Position numbers and translations under genes: made by a program. 6,541 bases of DNA from an uncultured Sphingomonas sp. GTDB lineage: Bacteria; Pseudomonadota; Alphaproteobacteria; Sphingomonadales; Sphingomonadaceae. The notes beneath the pieces were generated by a model. The model saw only the letters and a list, made by a program, of their open reading frames with translations. It did not search any database and was not told the DNA's origin. Positions 5,998 through 6,541 of this stretch are shown piece by piece. The stretch lies in contig CAMPIY010000098.1 of the NCBI GenBank assembly GCA_946886645.1, positions 1 through 6,541 on the forward strand. Reading direction: 5' to 3'. The first letter of the stretch is position 1. Every line of letters starts with the position of its first letter.

Positions 5998-6541
5998 CCG
6001 ATTTCGCCATCTACGACATGGACCGAACGGTGACGCGGCGCGCGACTTACACGCCGTTCCTGCTTCATTGTGCGCTTCGCCGGGCGCCCTGGCGGTTGCT
6101 GCTGCTCCCTGTGGTGGCCGCGTCGATGATTGCCTATGCGGTGAAGCTGATCGACCGCGGCCGGTTGAAGGAAATTAACCATCACCTGCTGCTGGGGTCG
6201 AAGCGTCACCCGGCAGAACTCAAACCGCTGGTGGAAAGCTTCGCCGCTGCCACGTTGGCCAACAATGTTCGTCCCGGCGCGCGCGACGCGATTGCGCGCG
6301 ACAAGGCGGATGGGCGTCATGTCGTCATGGCCACCGCCAGCTACCGCTTTTACGCGCGCGAGATCGCCGAACGGCTTGGGTTCGACGAATGCATCGGCAC
6401 CAACTCGATCCTTGGGCTGGACGAGCGGGTGCACGCCAAGATCGACGGTCAAAACTGCTACGGCCCGGCGAAGCTCGCCATGGTCGAGGAGTGGCTGGCC
6501 AAGAGCGGCCTGGAGCGCGGTCACGTCCGCTTTTATTCCGA
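5994..6541 (+). CDS. HAD-IB family phosphatase (SerB-like), 3' end outside window
   Basis: The first 182 codons of a HAD-superfamily subclass IB hydrolase, open at the window end. Motif I is YDMDRTVT: Asp8 is the nucleophile and Asp10 the acid/base. Motif II lies in VVMATASYRFYA (Thr114/Ser116) and motif III is probably Lys160 in YGPAKLAMVEEW. The sequence stops at FYS plus GA, just where motif IV (usually YSDSxxD) should begin, so the catalytic core is intact as far as visible. Between motifs I and II a hydrophobic run (about 34-52, RLLLLPVVAASMIAYAVKL) suggests a membrane-contacting cap helix, as in HAD-IB enzymes acting on lipid-linked substrates. The start overlaps the previous stop (ATGA at 5994-5997), with GAAGG six bases before it. 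Its likely role is to dephosphorylate a product of the two upstream enzymes, such as a lipid-linked alcohol phosphate; phosphoserine phosphatase is a less likely alternative. Members are usually about 200-230 residues, so little is missing. Confidence 0.86.
   Translation, partial: MTDFAIYDMDRTVTRRATYTPFLLHCALRRAPWRLLLLPVVAASMIAYAVKLIDRGRLKEINHHLLLGSKRHPAELKPLVESFAAATLANNVRPGARDAIARDKADGRHVVMATASYRFYAREIAERLGFDECIGTNSILGLDERVHAKIDGQNCYGPAKLAMVEEWLAKSGLERGHVRFYS

Noticed and set aside
5697..6524. 275-codon minus-strand frame across the nucleotidyltransferase/HAD junction
   Set aside because: It runs opposite two motif-complete genes and itself contains no recognisable domain.

Overview
The window is a gene-dense, GC-rich chromosomal segment with no mobile elements, RNA genes or CRISPR. 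Protein content and layout suggest an alphaproteobacterium, most likely of the order Sphingomonadales: a PepN tail, a permease with a fused STAS domain in an Mla/MCE lipid-transport operon, and a CDP-alcohol phosphatidyltransferase, nucleotidyltransferase and HAD-IB trio. This placement rests on family resemblance recalled from memory, not on a search.

Layout. (1) Positions 1-408, plus strand: the C-terminal 135 residues of aminopeptidase N. (2) Positions 405-4001, minus strand: a compact five-gene operon read right to left. It runs STAS-MlaE permease, MlaF ATPase, MlaD substrate-binding protein, PqiC-like lipoprotein, then a 41-residue single-span membrane protein. Junctions are 4-bp ATGA overlaps or gaps of 2-6 bp. 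Its last stop codon overlaps the pepN stop, so the two units converge with no spacer. (3) Positions 4002-4096: a 95-bp divergent intergenic region, the only sizeable non-coding stretch. (4) Positions 4097-6541, plus strand: a second operon with ATGA overlaps throughout. It encodes a CDP-alcohol phosphatidyltransferase with an extra N-terminal domain, a MobA-like nucleotidyltransferase, and a HAD-IB phosphatase cut by the window end.

How they fit together. The minus-strand operon looks like a complete inner-membrane ABC/MCE machine for moving phospholipids between inner and outer membranes: a permease dimer, its ATPase, a membrane-anchored MCE ring and a periplasm-facing lipoprotein. The plus-strand operon has the logic of a polar-headgroup lipid pathway: activate an alcohol phosphate with CTP, transfer through a CDP-alcohol enzyme, then remove a phosphate. 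That logic is known from inositol lipids and di-myo-inositol phosphate synthesis. The substrate is not readable from the sequence. This trio is the best candidate here for undescribed biology, and it sits back to back with a lipid transporter.
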